NCBI RefSeq assembly: GCF_003049085.1
Contig: NZ_PIQX01000005.1
Coordinates: 62,001 to 126,000, forward strand
Direction of reading: 5' to 3'
DNA length: 64,000 bases
DNA from: Campylobacter concisus
GTDB lineage: Bacteria > Campylobacterota > Campylobacteria > Campylobacterales > Campylobacteraceae
Translations under genes and position numbers: made by a program
Part shown: positions 34,176-43,243 of the stretch, piece after piece
How positions within the stretch are numbered: position 1 is the stretch's first letter
Layout: each line of letters starts with the position of its first letter
The notes under the pieces: model-generated
Databases searched by the model: none
Told to the model about the DNA's origin: nothing
What the model saw: only the letters and a program-made list of their open reading frames with translations

Positions 34176-36143
34176 ATGACTACGGTTTATATGCTATTTC
34201 TTGTAAGTGCCGTCGTTAGCATCTTGCTCTACTGCGCTCCAAAGGCCGCTGTAAAGGTTGGTTTTGGACTAAGCGCTTTAAGCTGCTTTTATGCGATGTG
34301 TCACTTCGTTGCAAATATGGGAGTAAACGATAGTTTTGCTCTTGCGGATGGCTTTTTGTATTCGCCAAAATTTGCGCTAAATCCACTTGGAAATTTCTTT
34401 AGCTTTGTCGTTGTTTTCATAGGATTTGCAAGTAGCGTTTATGGTATGAGCTATGCAGACGAGTACATCAAAAAAGCAAACGTTGGCGTATTTGCATGTT
34501 TGTTTAATACGTTTATACTCTCAATGCTTCTAGTAATTAGCGCTGATAATGTATTTTGCTTTGTTGTTTTATGGGAGCTTATGACTCTTATCTCATCGTT
34601 CCTTATCATAGTAAATGATGGCAAAAACACTTTAAAAGCGGTCATGGTATATCTTGGTATCGCACAAATCGGTGCATTTTGTATCACCTGTGGCTTGCTT
34701 ATCACAGCTTACTATGCAGGAAGCTTTGAATTTAGCGCATTTATGGGTGTTAAGATGCCATTTGGCGCTTCTGTTGCTACATTTATACTATTTCTAGTTG
34801 GATTTGGTAGCAAAGCTGGTATGTGGCCATTTCACGTTTGGCTTCCACAAGCTCACCCAGCAGCCCCATCAAATGTTTCAGCCCTTATGTCAGGCGTTAT
34901 GATTAAAGTTGCTCTATTTACACTAGTTAAATTTACACTTTACCTACCACTTAGTACATATTTTGGTCTTACAATACTCGCTCTTGGTGCAGCTAGCTCA
35001 CTATTTGGTGTTTTATACGCTCTTTGCCAACACGACTTTAAGGCTTTGCTTGCTTACCACTCAGTTGAGAACATAGGTATCATCTTGCTAGGTCTTGGCA
35101 CAGGAATTTATGGCGTTGCAGCTGGAAATTTAACACTTGCAGCAGTAGGTTTTCTAGCAGGTTGCTACCACGTAGTTAACCACGCTATATTTAAAGGTCT
35201 TCTTTTCCTTTGCGCTGGTTCAGTTATCCACGCTACTCATACACAAAATATGGACATCCTTGGTGGTCTTGCTAAAAAAATGCCATGGACAAGCCTTGGT
35301 ATGTTTATAGGTATTATGGGTATCGCAGCTTTACCTCCAGTAAATGGCTTTGTTTCAGAGTGGTTTACATATCAAGGTATGCTTCAAGGTGCAATGGGAG
35401 AAGGAACATTAGTTAGATATGCATTTACACTTGGCGTCGTAGCTCTTGCGCTAACAGGCGTTTTGGTTGGTATGCACCTTAAACTTTACGCTGTTATCTT
35501 TGCAGGTACTCCAAGAGATCAAAAAATTTGGGAAAATGCTAAAGAGAGTCCGATAGGTATGGTTCTTGGTATGATCATCCTAATGATAGGCTGCGTTGGC
35601 TTTGGTCTTGGCGCAAACTACATAGTTGATTACATCATGCAAGCTGTAAATTCTATCGCTATAAGCGACTATAAAGCTAGCCTTGGAGCTATAAATGTAA
35701 CTTCACCAATAGGTAGTATGATCTCAACTCCGCTTATCGCTTTAGTTTTATGTGCGACTATGATTTTGCCATTTATCATCCTTGCTGTTATGAAAGCAAA
35801 TAGAGATAAACCACGCGAGACTGATCCTTGGGCTTGCGGCTTTAAATATAGCTCACGTATGCAAATGACAGGTGGTCCATTTACAGGCGATCTTAGAAAG
35901 ATCATGCAATGGCTATTTAGAGCTGATAAAAAGATCGTTACTAGAAATTATTTTGACGCGGTTGAATATCACAACCATCCAAAAGATATCTGGTGGGGAA
36001 TGTTTTATGAGCCAGTCATTAAATGGTGTATGAAATTTGCCGATAAACTAGGCATCGTTCAAAGCGGATATACAAACATCTATACGCTTTATATCCTAAT
36101 TTATCTTTGTGCCATACTTGCTGTGGGCTACTTTTTAGTTTAG
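34176..36143 (+). CDS. hyfB: Hydrogenase-4 component B, antiporter-like membrane subunit
   Basis: A 655-residue polytopic protein of the NuoL/M/N and Mrp antiporter family. The conserved channel region is FGSKAGMWPFHVWLPQAHPAAPSNVSALMSGVMIK, with the buried Lys and His-lined half-channel used for proton or sodium movement; LCQHDFKALLAYHSVENIGII follows. The C-terminal extension (residues about 550-655) with the DPWACGFKYSSRMQMTGGPFTG stretch is typical of HyfB/HycC. Membrane arm of the Hyf complex. Confidence 0.93.
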   Translation: MTTVYMLFLVSAVVSILLYCAPKAAVKVGFGLSALSCFYAMCHFVANMGVNDSFALADGFLYSPKFALNPLGNFFSFVVVFIGFASSVYGMSYADEYIKKANVGVFACLFNTFILSMLLVISADNVFCFVVLWELMTLISSFLIIVNDGKNTLKAVMVYLGIAQIGAFCITCGLLITAYYAGSFEFSAFMGVKMPFGASVATFILFLVGFGSKAGMWPFHVWLPQAHPAAPSNVSALMSGVMIKVALFTLVKFTLYLPLSTYFGLTILALGAASSLFGVLYALCQHDFKALLAYHSVENIGIILLGLGTGIYGVAAGNLTLAAVGFLAGCYHVVNHAIFKGLLFLCAGSVIHATHTQNMDILGGLAKKMPWTSLGMFIGIMGIAALPPVNGFVSEWFTYQGMLQGAMGEGTLVRYAFTLGVVALALTGVLVGMHLKLYAVIFAGTPRDQKIWENAKESPIGMVLGMIILMIGCVGFGLGANYIVDYIMQAVNSIAISDYKASLGAINVTSPIGSMISTPLIALVLCATMILPFIILAVMKANRDKPRETDPWACGFKYSSRMQMTGGPFTGDLRKIMQWLFRADKKIVTRNYFDAVEYHNHPKDIWWGMFYEPVIKWCMKFADKLGIVQSGYTNIYTLYILIYLCAILAVGYFLV

Positions 36144-36152
36144 GAGACGAAA

Positions 36153-37073
36153 ATGCAAACTATACTTTTAATGATATTTCAAGTAGTCGTTATCGTTTTG
36201 GTAGCTCCTTTGTTTGATGGTATGGCAAGAAAACTAAGAGCTAGACTTCAATCAAAACAAGGTAGCGATTTCTTTCAAACATATCGTGATATTATAAAAC
36301 TCTTTAGAAGAGGAAGAACCGTGCCTGAGTGCTCTCACTGGGTATTTAGATGGGCTCCATTTTTCCTTTTTGCAACTTCAGCTGCAGTGCTAGCTGCTAT
36401 ACCTATAACATATAGCAAAGATACTGTTTTTGGAGCGTATTCAGATATATTTGTGATCCTTTATCTTGGCGCATTGCTTAGATTTGTATTTGGTGCAGCT
36501 TCAATGGATAGCGGCAACCCATTTGCAGCAACAGGCGGCGGCAGGGAGCAAATGCTGGGTGTATATGTTGAGCCAGTTATGATCATGTGCCTAATCGTAG
36601 TAATGCTTGCAGCTAAAACATCAAATTTAATTGAGATCCAAGAGATGGTAAAAACTGGCGTTATAGGATATCAAATCCCAAGCTTTGCCGTAGCTTCTAT
36701 CGCATTTTTATGGTGTATGTATGTTGAGACCGGTAGAAAACCATTTGACGTAGCTGAAGCTGAACAAGAGCTTCAAGAGGGCTTGCTTGGCGAGTATGCA
36801 GGTAGCGACCTTGGTTTAGTTCAAGCATCACTTATATTAAAACAGTTTGCTATGATCGGACTTTTCCTAACTATATTTGAGCCATGGAATTTTAGCAATC
36901 CTTTCTTAGCTATTATCGTTTTTGTGATAAAAACTGGAGTATTTTACGTAGCAGCTGTCTTTATAGACAACTTTGGACCACGCTTTAAAATGACTTCATC
37001 TTTACGCAAAAATGCACTTGGTGCACTTGCTATCTCGTTTGTTGCACTAACACTTTATGTAGTAGGAGTGTGA
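36153..37073 (+). CDS. hyfC: Hydrogenase-4 component C, NuoH-like membrane subunit
   Basis: A 306-residue inner-membrane protein of the NuoH/HycD family, about eight helices. The early segment DGMARKLRARLQSKQGSDFFQTYRDIIKLFRRG and the conserved VETGRKPFDVAEAEQELQEGLLGEYAGSDLG, which has the charged residues of the quinone-like cavity, are present. It joins the membrane arm to the hydrogenase core. Starts 9 bases after hyfB. Confidence 0.93.
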   Translation: MQTILLMIFQVVVIVLVAPLFDGMARKLRARLQSKQGSDFFQTYRDIIKLFRRGRTVPECSHWVFRWAPFFLFATSAAVLAAIPITYSKDTVFGAYSDIFVILYLGALLRFVFGAASMDSGNPFAATGGGREQMLGVYVEPVMIMCLIVVMLAAKTSNLIEIQEMVKTGVIGYQIPSFAVASIAFLWCMYVETGRKPFDVAEAEQELQEGLLGEYAGSDLGLVQASLILKQFAMIGLFLTIFEPWNFSNPFLAIIVFVIKTGVFYVAAVFIDNFGPRFKMTSSLRKNALGALAISFVALTLYVVGV

Positions 37074-37074
37074 G

Positions 37075-37719
37075 ATGCAAACACTTGATATTTTAGCCAT
37101 TTGCATGATCGTAACTTCGCTTGCGGTTTTTGGTCTTAGAAGCTTGAAACTCTCAATCATCGCTTATGCGATTGAGACACTACTTTTAGTTAGCATATTT
37201 TTCTTGCTATCTGAGAAATTTAACGCCGAGCAACTCAAAACTTGGGCGATCGTTGCATTTTTTACCAAAGTTTTACTTGTGCCAGGAATTTTATTCTGGC
37301 TTATCAAAAAACTTGGCGTAGTTAGCGAAGATGAGCCAGTTGGTGGATTTTTTGTAAGTCCTGTTATTGCTATGGGATTTTCTCTAGCTCTTTCAATGAG
37401 TATCCACCCAATATTTTTAAAATTCTCTCTTATCAAAGAAGAGATCATGCTAATCGCAGCTGGAACAGTCTTTATGATGGGAATTTTTGGCTTCATGCTA
37501 AGAAACTCATTTATAAAACAAATTCTAGCTTACTGCTTATTTGAAAACGGTATCCACCTAAGCCTTGCTCTAATGGCTTATAACTCACATGAGTTAGTTG
37601 AGCTTGGAATTTTAACAGATGCGATATTTGCCGTTATCATCATGAGCATTCTAGCGATTAGATTTTATAAAGCTTATGATAGCTTAGATACTTCTAAAGC
37701 TTCAAATTTAAGGGGTTAG
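37075..37719 (+). CDS. hyfE: Hydrogenase-4 component E, NuoK-like membrane subunit
   Basis: A 214-residue hydrophobic protein of the HyfE family, a NuoK-like unit extended at its start, with about six helices. The conserved block LRNSFIKQILAYCLFENGIHLSLALMA has the glutamate of the family. It directly follows hyfC (1 base), with no gene between them: the HyfD-like antiporter subunit of E. coli hydrogenase-4 is absent. Confidence 0.9.
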   Translation: MQTLDILAICMIVTSLAVFGLRSLKLSIIAYAIETLLLVSIFFLLSEKFNAEQLKTWAIVAFFTKVLLVPGILFWLIKKLGVVSEDEPVGGFFVSPVIAMGFSLALSMSIHPIFLKFSLIKEEIMLIAAGTVFMMGIFGFMLRNSFIKQILAYCLFENGIHLSLALMAYNSHELVELGILTDAIFAVIIMSILAIRFYKAYDSLDTSKASNLRG

Positions 37720-37721
37720 AG

Positions 37722-39203
37722 ATGGATAGTTTAGCTTTAATACTTATCTTACCGCTCCTTGGTGCTTTGGTCTTGTTTTTGAGTCCTAAAAATTATGCGG
37801 TATTAAGCGGACTTCACGTTTTGTTTTCTGCTGCGACATCGGTGGCTTTACTTAACAATGTTCTTAAAGTCTTAAGTAGCGGAACTTTTTATAGTTTTAA
37901 TAAATTTTTGTTTTTAGATAGCTTAGGCTGTGTTTTCTTGGTACTTATCGCTGTAACTGGATTTATAGTAAATTTTTACTCTATCCACTACATGAGATGG
38001 GAGCTCGAAGATGGACACATCCACTTAAGCGATCTTAAAAAATACTACGCATTAAGCCATGTATTTATCTTTACAATGACTTTAAGCGTTATTTGTAACA
38101 ACGTTGCGTTTATGTGGGCAGCTATCGAGGCAACAACTCTTGCTTCAGTATTTTTGGTCGCTATCCACAAAGATCAAAAATCAACAGAGAGTGGTTACAA
38201 ATACATCGTTCTTTGCTCAATCGGTCTAGCATTTGCACTTTATGCGACTGTTCTTTTATACTCAGCCACATTTAGCACTCTAGGAGATGGCGAAGCTTCT
38301 ATGCTATTTTCAAGCATAATGGCAAACGCTAAAAATTTAAACCCAGATGCAGCAAAGCTTATCTTTGTATTTGCGCTAATTGGTTTTGGCACAAAAGCTG
38401 GTCTTGCTCCAACTCACACTTGGCTACCAGACGTTCACGCTGAAGGTCCAGCACCTATCTCAGCATTGCTATCAGGCGTACTTTTAAAATGTGCGATGCT
38501 TGCGCTCTTAAGATACTACGCTATCACAGCTCAAGCAGTTGGATTTAGCTTTGTTGAGGGCATAATGATCGTTTCAGGAACTATCACACTCTTTGTAGCG
38601 GGATTTTTCCTAATCAGACAACACAACGTAAAAAGAATGTTTGCATATCACTCAATCGTTCACATGGGTGTTATCGCATTTGCACTTGGTGTTGGCGGTA
38701 AATTTGGTCTATTTGCAGCGATATTTCACTGCTTAGCCCACAGCTTTACTAAAGCTCTTGCGTTTTGCTCAACAGGCAATATCGCAAGAATTTATGGCCA
38801 CAAAGATATGAGTAAGATGGGCGGCATGGTTAAGATCGCACCGATCACCACTATAATGTTTGGCGCGGCTGTTTGCTCACTAGTTGGTGTTCCAGCATTT
38901 GCTATATTTGTTAGCGAGTATAACGTCTTTGTCGGAGCTATCACAAGCGGTCAATATATCGCAGTTGCGCTATTTGCTATTGCACTTGCAGTTATTTTTA
39001 TAGCTGACTTTGCACACTTTAACATGGCAAGCTTTGGCGAGCCAAAAGGTGTGGTTGTTCATAATAAAGAGATGAGTTTGTTAGAGAATTTACCTCTTAT
39101 AGCACTTTGTGCCCTTATCATAATCTTTGGCGTATGGCATGTAGATAGCTTTTATACGCTAGTAGATAACGGTGTTAATATAATGATGGGAGCTTTAAAA
39201 TGA
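37722..39203 (+). CDS. hyfF: Hydrogenase-4 component F, antiporter-like membrane subunit
   Basis: A 493-residue antiporter-type membrane protein. The channel block GFGTKAGLAPTHTWLPDVHAEGPAPISALLSGVLLKCA with its key Lys and His is complete, and RQHNVKRMFAYHSIVHMGVIA follows. With HyfB it gives the complex two antiporter-like channels. Its end overlaps hyfG by 4 bases. Confidence 0.93.
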   Translation: MDSLALILILPLLGALVLFLSPKNYAVLSGLHVLFSAATSVALLNNVLKVLSSGTFYSFNKFLFLDSLGCVFLVLIAVTGFIVNFYSIHYMRWELEDGHIHLSDLKKYYALSHVFIFTMTLSVICNNVAFMWAAIEATTLASVFLVAIHKDQKSTESGYKYIVLCSIGLAFALYATVLLYSATFSTLGDGEASMLFSSIMANAKNLNPDAAKLIFVFALIGFGTKAGLAPTHTWLPDVHAEGPAPISALLSGVLLKCAMLALLRYYAITAQAVGFSFVEGIMIVSGTITLFVAGFFLIRQHNVKRMFAYHSIVHMGVIAFALGVGGKFGLFAAIFHCLAHSFTKALAFCSTGNIARIYGHKDMSKMGGMVKIAPITTIMFGAAVCSLVGVPAFAIFVSEYNVFVGAITSGQYIAVALFAIALAVIFIADFAHFNMASFGEPKGVVVHNKEMSLLENLPLIALCALIIIFGVWHVDSFYTLVDNGVNIMMGALK

Positions 39204-40936
39204 GAGGCGATAAATTTGTTGAAATCCTAAAAACCAAGGTAAAAATTTTAGAAGTAACTCGTCAAGCAGACGATCAGATCACAGTTTTGGTTGATAGAAA
39301 TGATCTTCCACTAGCTGTTAAAACACTTTATTATGATATTGGCGGCTTCATAAGCACGATGATACCAAATGATGAGCGCCAGATAAATGGCAGCTTTGCG
39401 CTTTACTATGCTATCTCAATGGAAGGTAGCAAGATGACAGAAGCGGACGACTTTGCGCCTGAGGATAAGTGCTTTATCACTGTTAAAACACTTATTCCAG
39501 GAAGTGATCCGACATTTCCATCAGTTACTCCGCTAGTGCCAGCTTGTGTTTGGTATGAAAGAGAAGCTTATGATATGTTTGGCCTTGTGGCTGAAGGTTT
39601 GCCTGATAAAAGGCGTCTAGTTTTAAGTGATGACTGGCCAGACGGACTTCATCCACTTAGAAAAGACGCGATGGATTATCGCTACCGCCCTGATCCAGTT
39701 GATCATAGAGACGAGCCTGATGCGGAGTTTTTGTTCCCAACAGGTGATGCAGTAGTTGATGTGCCACTTGGACCACTACATATTACTTCAGATGAGCCAG
39801 GTCACTTTAGACTTTTCTGCGACGGCGACGAGATCATCGACGCTGATTACCGCCTCTTTTATCAACACCGCGGTATGGAAAAGCTAGCTGAAAATAGAAT
39901 GAACTATGATCAAATGGGCTATCTTGCAGAGCGCGTTTGTGGAATTTGTGGTTATGCTCACGCTATTGCTTGTATTGAAGCAGCAGAAAAAGCTATCAAG
40001 CTTGAAATTCCACTAAGAGCTCAAGCTATACGCGTCATCTGTCTTGAGATCGAGCGTCTTCACAGCCACCTTTTAAATATCGGTCTAGCTTGTGAGGTCA
40101 CTGGTAACTACAACGCTTTCATGCACATCTTTAGGGTTCGTGAGTACTCTATGGAGCTAGCTCAGCTAGTAACTGGCGGACGTAAAACATACGGCAACGT
40201 CGTTATGGGCGGCTTAAGACGTGATATGACAAACCAAGAGATCAAAAAAGGTATCGAGATCATAAATAAACTTGACGTTCAAATTTCAGAAATTTGGGAC
40301 GCAGTTATGGAGGATAAACGCCAAATCGGTCGCTGGAAAGGTGTGGGAATCCTAGACCGCCAAATAGCACGTGACTTTAGCCCCGTTGGTCCAAATATGA
40401 GAGGCTCTGGCTTTAAACGTGATAACCGCTATGATCACCCATATGACTTCTTCAAACAGATAGAATTTGAAGTAGCAGTTGAGCATGGTTGTGACGTTTT
40501 TGCTCGTGAGATGGTTAGATATAAAGAGCTAAAAAGCTCTATCCACATCATCCGCCAGTGCTTTGAGCTAATGCCTCAAACTCCGATCATGATCGATCCT
40601 GTGACTATGATCAAACCTGAAAATTTTGCACTTGGTCATGATGAAGCACCACGTGGCGAGAATGTTCACTGGATCATGCAAGGCAGCGCTCAAAAAGTAT
40701 ATCGCTGGAGATGCAGAGCAGCAACATACAACAACTGGCCAAGCCTAAGATATCAATTTAGAGGAAACAACATAAGTGACGCTGCGCTTATCGTTTGCTC
40801 ACTTGACCCTTGCTACTCATGTACAGAGCGTGTTACATTAGTCGATGTAAGGACTAAAAAGAGCAAAATTTTAACAGAAAAAGACCTTAAAAAATTCTGT
40901 CAAGATGGCGGGGTTAGTAAGAAGGATTTAAGATGA
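39200..40936 (+). CDS. hyfG: Hydrogenase-4 component G, NiFe large subunit fused to a NuoC-like domain
   Basis: A 578-residue catalytic subunit. Residues 1 to about 175 are a NuoC (30-kDa) domain; the rest is a NuoD-like group 4 NiFe hydrogenase large subunit. Both nickel-binding pairs are present: Cys247 and Cys250 (RVCGICGYAHA) and Cys538 and Cys541 (DPCYSCTER). A tail of 34 residues follows Arg544, the usual cleavage point for the maturation protease, encoded at 42631. The intact motifs mean it should carry NiFe and make or use H2, unlike Complex I NuoD. Overlaps hyfF and hyfH by 4 bases each. Confidence 0.95.
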   Translation: MRGDKFVEILKTKVKILEVTRQADDQITVLVDRNDLPLAVKTLYYDIGGFISTMIPNDERQINGSFALYYAISMEGSKMTEADDFAPEDKCFITVKTLIPGSDPTFPSVTPLVPACVWYEREAYDMFGLVAEGLPDKRRLVLSDDWPDGLHPLRKDAMDYRYRPDPVDHRDEPDAEFLFPTGDAVVDVPLGPLHITSDEPGHFRLFCDGDEIIDADYRLFYQHRGMEKLAENRMNYDQMGYLAERVCGICGYAHAIACIEAAEKAIKLEIPLRAQAIRVICLEIERLHSHLLNIGLACEVTGNYNAFMHIFRVREYSMELAQLVTGGRKTYGNVVMGGLRRDMTNQEIKKGIEIINKLDVQISEIWDAVMEDKRQIGRWKGVGILDRQIARDFSPVGPNMRGSGFKRDNRYDHPYDFFKQIEFEVAVEHGCDVFAREMVRYKELKSSIHIIRQCFELMPQTPIMIDPVTMIKPENFALGHDEAPRGENVHWIMQGSAQKVYRWRCRAATYNNWPSLRYQFRGNNISDAALIVCSLDPCYSCTERVTLVDVRTKKSKILTEKDLKKFCQDGGVSKKDLR

Positions 40937-41472
40937 TGAAGTTATTTGACATCACAGAAAAATATGGAAAAGCGACATACGCCTATCCATTTGAGCCATA
41001 TATTGTTCCTGAAAATTTCCGTGGTCAGCCAAACTATACATACGATCTTTGCATAGGTTGTGCAGCTTGCGGTATCGCTTGCCCTAGTAACGCGATAGAG
41101 CTTAAGATGAACGATGAACAAACAAAGCTTGTTTGGGAATTTGACTGCGGACGCTGCATATTTTGCGGACGCTGCGATGAGGTTTGCCCAACTGGAGCTG
41201 TAAGACTTAGCGATAGCTTTGAGCTTGCAGTTAAATTTGATAAGAGCGCTCTTATACAAAGGGGCGAGCTTGAGATGCAAACTTGCAAATGCTGCGGCAA
41301 GCCATTTACGCCAAAAAGGCTTATAAATTTCACCCTTGAGAAGCTTGGCACAGCAAATTTACTCCCAGGCAGACTTGAAGAGGCAAAAGACTACCTTTAT
41401 ATCTGCCCAGAGTGCAAGAAAAATCAATCTGCTGAGAGGCTAACAAAAGGCATTGAGGAGGCTATAAAATGA
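40933..41472 (+). CDS. hyfH: Hydrogenase-4 component H, 4Fe-4S protein
   Basis: A 179-residue NuoI-like ferredoxin with two 4Fe-4S motifs, CIGCAACGIACP and CGRCIFCGRCDEVCP. The C-terminal tail has four more cysteines (CKCCGKPF ... CPECKK) that look like a small zinc or iron site. It relays electrons between HyfA-side proteins and HyfI. Start and stop overlap both neighbours by 4 bases. Confidence 0.92.
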   Translation: MMKLFDITEKYGKATYAYPFEPYIVPENFRGQPNYTYDLCIGCAACGIACPSNAIELKMNDEQTKLVWEFDCGRCIFCGRCDEVCPTGAVRLSDSFELAVKFDKSALIQRGELEMQTCKCCGKPFTPKRLINFTLEKLGTANLLPGRLEEAKDYLYICPECKKNQSAERLTKGIEEAIK

Positions 41473-42293
41473 GTCTATATCAAGTCCCAGAGGACATAAA
41501 AACAGCAAATGATCTAACTGCAAAGCTAGAGCATCTAAAAAATATCAAAAGAAGCTTTAGCGTTTATAGGATCGACTGCGGAAGCTGTAACGGCTGTGAG
41601 ATAGAAATTTTTGCAGCTATTACACCGATGTGGGACCCTGAGCGCTTTGGCTTTAAGCTTGTAGCAAACCCAAGACACGCTGATATTTTGCTTTGCACTG
41701 GTCCTGTAACAAGACAGATGTATTATCCGCTTCTTCGTGCTTATGAAGCGACTCCAGATCCTAAGATCGTGGTTGCTCTTGGCGCGTGCGGAAGTAGCGG
41801 TGGAATTTTCCATGACGCTTATAGCGTTTGGGGCGGCATAGATAAGATAATCCCAGTCGATGTCTATATCCCAGGCTGTCCTCCACATCCAGCAAGCATT
41901 ATTTACGGCCTTGGCATGGCTCTTGGTATCATCGATCAAAAACTTCATAAAAAAAGCTATGAGGAAGATAATACATTGCCACCTTCAGTTGAGAAGTCAG
42001 TCATAGGCGATATCTTATTCGAGCGTGACTTGCAAGCTGAAAGCAGAAGGCTAATGAGCTATATCTTTGGTAGAATCCTTTTTGAAAAATATATGAATGC
42101 TATCAAATGTTCAAAAGATGTCCATGACCCAAGCATTTCAAGAGAGGCTGTGCTTACAGCTATCAAAAAAGAGGAAGATCCTAGATATGCCGAGTGCATG
42201 GGGCTTTTGCATAATGATGTCTATCTAAAATATGCAAAAGCTGATAAAAGCTTTGCGATAGATGTTGATAGCGAGGTTTGGAGTAAAAGATGA
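41469..42293 (+). CDS. hyfI: Hydrogenase-4 component I, small (NuoB-like) subunit
   Basis: A 274-residue NuoB-type small subunit. The proximal 4Fe-4S cluster ligands are seen in RIDCGSCNGCEIEI, CTGPVT, GACGSSGGIF and PGCPPHP. It pairs with HyfG and passes electrons to the NiFe site. The last 120 residues extend beyond usual NuoB and are rich in charged residues, as in HycG/HyfI proteins of Campylobacter. Overlaps hyfH and hycH. Confidence 0.93.
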   Translation: MSLYQVPEDIKTANDLTAKLEHLKNIKRSFSVYRIDCGSCNGCEIEIFAAITPMWDPERFGFKLVANPRHADILLCTGPVTRQMYYPLLRAYEATPDPKIVVALGACGSSGGIFHDAYSVWGGIDKIIPVDVYIPGCPPHPASIIYGLGMALGIIDQKLHKKSYEEDNTLPPSVEKSVIGDILFERDLQAESRRLMSYIFGRILFEKYMNAIKCSKDVHDPSISREAVLTAIKKEEDPRYAECMGLLHNDVYLKYAKADKSFAIDVDSEVWSKR

Positions 42294-42634
42294 TACAAGT
42301 TTATAAGCTTACAAAAAGGCATATGGACGACAACGACAAGTTACCACGCGAGCTAAAGGAGATAAAAATTTTCTCCACTTGCGTGGGACATGGCGTTGGC
42401 ACGATAGATTTTAGCGAGAAAATTTTAGAGCTAAGCGATGAGGAATTTGACGAGATGATCAAAAACTCAGGCGAATATGTGAAATTTAAGATCGGAAATT
42501 TAAGCAAATATTTTGAAGTTGAAATTTTTGCTGAGCATATCGCTAAACTCTTGCCACAGCTTTGTGAGTGTAAGCTTAAAGAAATTTTGGCAAATTTAAA
42601 AGAGGGTTATATCGTGCTTAGGAAGGACTTTTGA
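42290..42634 (+). CDS. hycH: Formate hydrogenlyase maturation protein (HycH/HyfJ type)
   Basis: A 114-residue protein in the place and size range of HycH/HyfJ, the formate hydrogenlyase maturation factor. The segment STCVGHGVGTIDFSEKILELSDEEFDEM fits the family's conserved G-H-G-V-G-T-[IL]-D-F motif. It probably helps to mature the large subunit. Overlaps both neighbours by 4 bases. Confidence 0.8.
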   Translation: MIQVYKLTKRHMDDNDKLPRELKEIKIFSTCVGHGVGTIDFSEKILELSDEEFDEMIKNSGEYVKFKIGNLSKYFEVEIFAEHIAKLLPQLCECKLKEILANLKEGYIVLRKDF

Positions 42635-43080
42635 TGAAAAAGGCCATCCTTTGCATCGGTAATCCTATGCGTGGTGATGATGATGTGGGTAATGAAGTCG
42701 GCCGCATCGTAGAAGCTGAGCTAAAAGAGTGGAAGGTCTTTTTTGGGCAAGATGTGCCTGAAAATGAATTCTCGGCCATTAGAGAATTTGCACCTGATAT
42801 ATTGATAGTGGTTGATGCGATGAGCGGCTTTGATGAGGATAAGATAGAGTTTTTTGACCTAAGTGACGATAGAGACTACATCTACTCGACTCACAATCTA
42901 CCAACTCCAGTACTTTTAAGCTATTTGCGTAAAATTTGTCCAAAGACGCTTTTTCTTGGCATTAGCGTCTTGCTCGAAAATGTCTTAAATTTTGAAGAGG
43001 GACTAAGCGAGCAGGCTAAAAAAAGTGCCAGAAAAGCATTTTTAAGAATTGTAGAGATTGATAAAAATTTAGTCGGTTAA
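42631..43080 (+). CDS. hycI: Hydrogenase maturation endopeptidase (HycI type)
   Basis: A 149-residue protease of the HycI/HybD (M52) family that clips the tail off the NiFe large subunit once nickel is in. The start KKAILCIGNPMRGDDDVGNEVG contains the G-N-P-x-R-G-D-D-x-x-G motif with the nickel-sensing aspartate; VVDAMSG carries a second acidic residue, and the STHNLP stretch the conserved His. Last gene of the hyf run, followed by a good terminator. Confidence 0.92.
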   Translation: MMKKAILCIGNPMRGDDDVGNEVGRIVEAELKEWKVFFGQDVPENEFSAIREFAPDILIVVDAMSGFDEDKIEFFDLSDDRDYIYSTHNLPTPVLLSYLRKICPKTLFLGISVLLENVLNFEEGLSEQAKKSARKAFLRIVEIDKNLVG

Positions 43081-43110
43081 ATTTAGCAAATAGCTAAATT
43101 TAGTCTTTTT
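43078..43110 (+). terminator. Terminator of the hyf operon
   Basis: A 10-base perfect stem (43078-43087 with 43093-43102; arm TAAATTTAGC), 5-base loop AAATA, then GTCTTTTT. It begins on the hycI stop and separates hyf from focA. Confidence 0.75.
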
Positions 43111-43130
43111 GGTTGCTAAAGACAAAAATT

Positions 43131-43148
43131 TGCTTGTAATCGCAAGCA
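43131..43148. promoter_or_regulatory. Dyad in the focA upstream region
   Basis: TGCTTG-TAATCG-CAAGCA, two perfect 6-base arms 6 apart, in the spacer between the hyf terminator and focA, about 95 bases before the focA start. A possible operator, perhaps for the Crp-family regulator encoded at 44190, but the sequence is not a Crp or Fnr consensus. Confidence 0.25.
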
Positions 43149-43243
43149 TTGATTTGACTTTAGTGGTTTTGCAAAGTGTTAAACTTTGGTCGCAAAGATG
43201 AGCTTGGCTCATGTGCGAGATTGAAAATAAAAAGGAGAATGTG

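Noticed and set aside
43211-43243. Upstream ATG for focA
   Set aside because: No ribosome site before it, whereas AAGGAG lies 6 bases before the ATG at 43244.
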